A DNA stretch of 64,000 nucleotides, from positions 21,019 through 85,018 of the forward strand of contig JASJOG010000624.1 in NCBI GenBank assembly GCA_030142905.1, written 5' to 3'. A program made the translations under genes and the position numbers. The notes beneath the pieces were generated by a model. It saw only the letters and a list, made by a program, of their open reading frames with translations. It had not been told where the DNA came from and did not search any database. This document shows positions 63,842-64,000 of the stretch, in pieces (position 1 is the first letter of the stretch; each line of letters opens with the position of its first letter). The DNA comes from Heliopora coerulea (lineage: Eukaryota; Cnidaria; Anthozoa; Scleralcyonacea; Helioporidae).

Positions 63842-64000
63842 ATTTCCCAGATTAATTCAAAGTACTGGCAACGACCGGATGACTTTCCCCGTAGCATGAC
63901 TTCTGTATTTTCAATGCTTCCAAGTAGTGTTCCTCGGCTTTCTTCAGATCACCAAGAGATTTATACACACCTCCCAGATTATTCAAAGTTATGGCAACGT

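Larger units (their letters stand above)
47279..64000 (-). pseudogene. Tandem TPR (kinesin-light-chain-like) array, about 130 units, multiply interrupted
   Basis: The minus strand repeats a 126-bp unit encoding 42 residues: LGDLKKAEEHYLEALKIRKS, CYGESHPDVASTLNNLG and (I/N)(A/V)Y(Q/R)S. This is a TPR_12/TPR_10-type repeat, two helices per unit, expected to form a protein-binding superhelix. Variant classes alternate (ASTLNNLG, AITLNNQGIAYRS, GSPLINLG). The array continues past the right edge. It is not one open frame: about seven 1- or 2-nt indels and at least five nonsense codons split it (positions given in the segment entries). Such arrays in corals often follow an NB-ARC domain; none is visible here. 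A collapsed or mis-joined assembly is possible. Confidence 0.85.

Overview
The window is a stretch of an animal nuclear genome. It is AT-rich and intron-bearing, has no operons, and is dominated by decayed transposable elements and one very large tandem TPR array. The mix of families suggests a cnidarian, most likely an anthozoan such as a stony coral. These families are restriction-endonuclease-type LINEs, RTE LINEs with an embedded zinc finger, CR1/L2-type LINEs, BEL/Pao and Gypsy remnants, many hAT and Tc1/mariner elements, and kinesin-light-chain-like TPR repeats of the NB-ARC/death-domain kind. The organism is an inference from family content, not read from a marker gene.

Layout. 0-2.8 kb: short inverted repeats and a hAT MITE with a perfect 8-bp target duplication. 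2.8-8.05 kb: two back-to-back, broken LINEs with restriction-like endonuclease (RLE) architecture; one is split by a tRNA-like palindromic element and the other by the 3' end of another LINE. 8.05-8.84 kb: a second hAT MITE and a LINE tail. 10.4-17.1 kb: a BEL/Pao pol remnant (minus), a CR1/L2-type LINE (minus) and an RTE-type LINE (plus), abutting each other. 18.9-23.3 kb: a minus-strand Gypsy element that lost its RT/RNase H core and carries a complete DD37E Tc1/mariner element. 24-26 kb: one likely host terminal exon and a tandem array of about nine degenerate tRNA-like units. 26.1-33 kb: three minus-strand LINE copies, about 1 kb of GATTA/GATA microsatellite, and large tRNA-like palindromes. 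33.7-39 kb: a PIF/Harbinger-like MITE, a TA-target MITE and a broken autonomous hAT. 39-45.3 kb: RLE LINE fragments followed by a nearly full-length RLE LINE with its own 5' UTR and a (TAA)n tail. 46.3-47 kb: a third hAT MITE and a minus-strand death-domain fragment. 47.3-64 kb: about 130 copies of a 126-bp (42-residue) TPR unit read from the minus strand, running off the right edge.

Host genes are scarce. I see five candidate micro-exons on the minus strand (1.9, 9.5, 17.1, 17.9 and 18.7 kb). All are phase 1-1, 45-87 nt long, and would join through a GAA/GAG/GAT codon; together they suggest one gene with introns full of transposons. A 71-codon terminal exon lies at 24.1-24.3 kb. The TPR array plus death domain suggests a decayed or recently reshuffled immune-type receptor locus. 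The array has a 3,906-bp (31-unit) tandem duplication, and identical nonsense codons recur at the period of the duplications. Homogenisation therefore outpaces selection, and in this assembly the locus cannot encode one continuous protein.
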